Source: an uncultured Pseudomonadota bacterium
GTDB taxonomy: Bacteria > Pseudomonadota > Gammaproteobacteria > Methylococcales > Methylomonadaceae
NCBI GenBank assembly: GCA_903904275.1
Contig: CAIVBX010000082.1
Span: 1-8,004, forward strand
Reading direction: 5' to 3'
Length of the DNA stretch: 8,004 bases
In this document: positions 6,687-8,004 of the stretch, piece after piece
Layout of the letters: the number at the start of each line of letters is the position of its first letter
How positions within the stretch are numbered: the stretch's first letter is position 1
Notes under the pieces: generated by a model
What the model was told of the DNA's origin: nothing
Database searches by the model: none
The model's input: only the letters and a program-made list of their open reading frames with translations
Program-made: the position numbers and the translations under genes

Positions 6687-7860
6687 TCTTTTTTAACCGA
6701 GGCAATTTGTTCAAATAATTTGTATAAATGATTCACTGTGTCATCCCATGAAAAATTTTCGGCATATCGACGTGTTTTTTCTCTTGATGGCATATTTTTT
6801 TCAATTGTTCGTACCGCTTCAACAATAGCATTAGCAGAACGTTTTTCAATCAATAAGCCCGCTTCAGGTGCGGTAATAACTTCAGAGGTTCCCCAAATGT
6901 TTGTTGCAATAGCAGGCGTTCCACACGCCATTGCCTCTAATAACACATTTGCCCAACCTTCACGACTTGATGCTAAAACCAATAAATCTACCGCGCTATA
7001 AATCGTGACCAATTCTTGATGTGACACAGAACCCAAAAAAGTAACACGTTCCATCACATTTAAATGTTGCGCTAATTTTTTAAGTGTCGACATTTCTTCG
7101 CCGTCACCTGCAATCAATAAATCATATTCAGGCAAATTTTGCATCGCTTCAATGACTAAATGATGCCCTTTTCGTTCGACTAAATGTCCTACTGATAAAA
7201 GTGTATGGCGATGAATATTAAGATATTTTTTGGATTGATTTGGCTCTTTGGGGTGAAAAAATTCTAAATCCACACCATTTCGTAGCGCAGAAATTTTTGC
7301 TTTTTCCACACCTAAGGAAATTAGTTCATTTTTTAAGGCTTCGCAAACGTGACAATGTGGGTTGCGTATTCGGCTGCCCAAAGAATCATTTTTCGAGGAA
7401 AATAAAATTTAGGAATTAAATTTACATCTGTACCACGAGCAGTTATGACAATTGGCTTGTTTAAAACTTTACCTAATATCGCTGCCGCTACTCCATCAGG
7501 GTAAAAATAATGAGCATCAATTACGTCAAAATCATCGCCCTTTTGTAACATTTTTTTTAAAACGGGATAGAGCGACAATGCCATTAAAATTGGGGCGAGT
7601 GTCATACCAATTTTAGGAATAAGTGGGTATCGTGGATGCTCAATACAAATACCAAAACGTTCTTCTGTTTTTTTCACTTTTGCAAATTTGGCATATTGTC
7701 CGAATTTTTCAGATGAAAATGGAAACCATGGAATAGGTGCGACAACCTTCGCCGTAATCCCTTTTAATTGCAGCAATTTACGCAAACGCTGCTCGACAAA
7801 AATACCATGCCCCGTTTTTATATTGTTTGGGTATAGCGTTGTGAAAGTTAGAATTTTCAT
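6683..7860 (-). pseudogene. GT4 glycosyltransferase split by a one-base frameshift
   Basis: Two overlapping reading frames together make one GT4 glycosyltransferase. The 5' part (7333-7860, 175 residues) starts MKILTFTTLYPN, has HGIFVEQRLR (18-27), VVAPIPWFPF (39-48), FDVIDAHYFYPDG (111-123) and ARGTDVNLIP (141-150), then leaves frame and stops. The 3' part (6683 to about 7348) resumes with VCEALKNELISLGV, then RNGVDLEFFHP, SVGHLVERKGHH and the donor-site E-x7-E motif in SREGWANVLLEAMACG. Restoring one base near 7348 (ACGTTTGC to ACGGTTTGC) gives a continuous 392-residue protein of normal length reading THIVTVCEALK. The family resembles exosortase A-associated glycosyltransferases. Its start overlaps the acyltransferase stop (ATGA) and its end overlaps the next glycosyltransferase (ATGA). 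Both halves look well conserved, so this is either a recent mutation or a sequencing or assembly error. A TTG restart at 7381 is possible but has no visible support. Confidence 0.85.
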
Positions 7861-8004
7861 GATTTTTTACCTGAGAGCCATTTTCTTACGGGTTGTTCAA
7901 AAAAATAAAATGAAAAACTTCCAACCAATATCGATGCGAATATACCCACAATAAAGTAATAATTCCGATCGTAAAATATCCAATCTTTAGTATATCGATT
8001 TGCA
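7857..8004 (-). CDS. C-terminal end of acyltransferase-3 family membrane protein (partial)
   Basis: Only the last 48 codons and the stop are inside the window; the gene continues beyond base 8004. The visible part has a membrane helix (about YYFIVGIFASILVGSFSFYF) followed by FFEQPVRKWLSGKKS. The tail helix plus F-E-x-P-x-R-K-W/L is the characteristic end of acyltransferase-3 (OafA/YrhL-like) proteins, multi-pass inner-membrane enzymes that O-acylate, usually O-acetylate, surface polysaccharides. Its TGA overlaps the ATG of the following glycosyltransferase (ATGA), placing it in the same operon. The catalytic region is outside the window, so activity cannot be judged. The fragment is short, and the family call rests on the end motif and the context. 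Confidence 0.72.
   Translation of the reverse strand, partial: ANRYTKDWIFYDRNYYFIVGIFASILVGSFSFYFFEQPVRKWLSGKKS

Overview
The window is a stretch of a low-GC proteobacterial chromosome, most likely from a gammaproteobacterium, with a betaproteobacterium as the alternative. The clues are the PqqC and TsaD sequence types and a polysaccharide cluster built from glycosyltransferases and a ligase of the exosortase A (PEP-CTERM) associated kind. No rRNA, tRNA, CRISPR array, insertion sequence or attachment site was seen. Every supported gene is on the minus strand, so transcription runs from high to low coordinates.

Region 1 (about 1885-8004) is the downstream end of a surface-polysaccharide operon. 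In transcription order it holds: the C-terminal end of an acyltransferase-3 family membrane protein (7857-8004, cut by the window edge); a GT4 glycosyltransferase split by an apparent one-base frameshift (6683-7860); an intact GT4 glycosyltransferase of the exosortase-associated type (5574-6686); a 30-residue membrane micro-ORF (5485-5577); an O-antigen ligase-like membrane protein of the exosortase-associated type (4166-5485); a DUF707-family putative glycosyltransferase (3357-4169); and a Wzx-like flippase (1884-3341). The first five junctions are start/stop overlaps (four ATGA, one TAATG) and the last is a 15-base gap, so this reads as one tightly coupled operon. Together the genes can build a lipid-linked glycan (glycosyltransferases), decorate it (acyltransferase), flip it across the inner membrane (flippase) and polymerise or ligate it in the periplasm (ligase). 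The exosortase itself is not in the window. The link to it is inferred from family resemblance.

Region 2 (about 1-1813) holds two conserved housekeeping or cofactor genes: tsaD, for the universal tRNA t6A modification, and pqqC, the last enzyme of pyrroloquinoline quinone synthesis. Their hand-counted GC (about 43% in 60-base samples) is higher than in parts of the polysaccharide genes (27-40% in samples). tsaD is bordered upstream by the end of the polysaccharide operon. An orphan plus-strand ribosome-binding site and start codon lie in the 70-base gap, which may mark an old divergent gene start cut by acquisition of the cluster.

The most interesting items are the coupled 30-residue micro-ORF between the glycosyltransferase and the ligase, which ordinary gene calling would miss, and the frameshift in the upstream glycosyltransferase.
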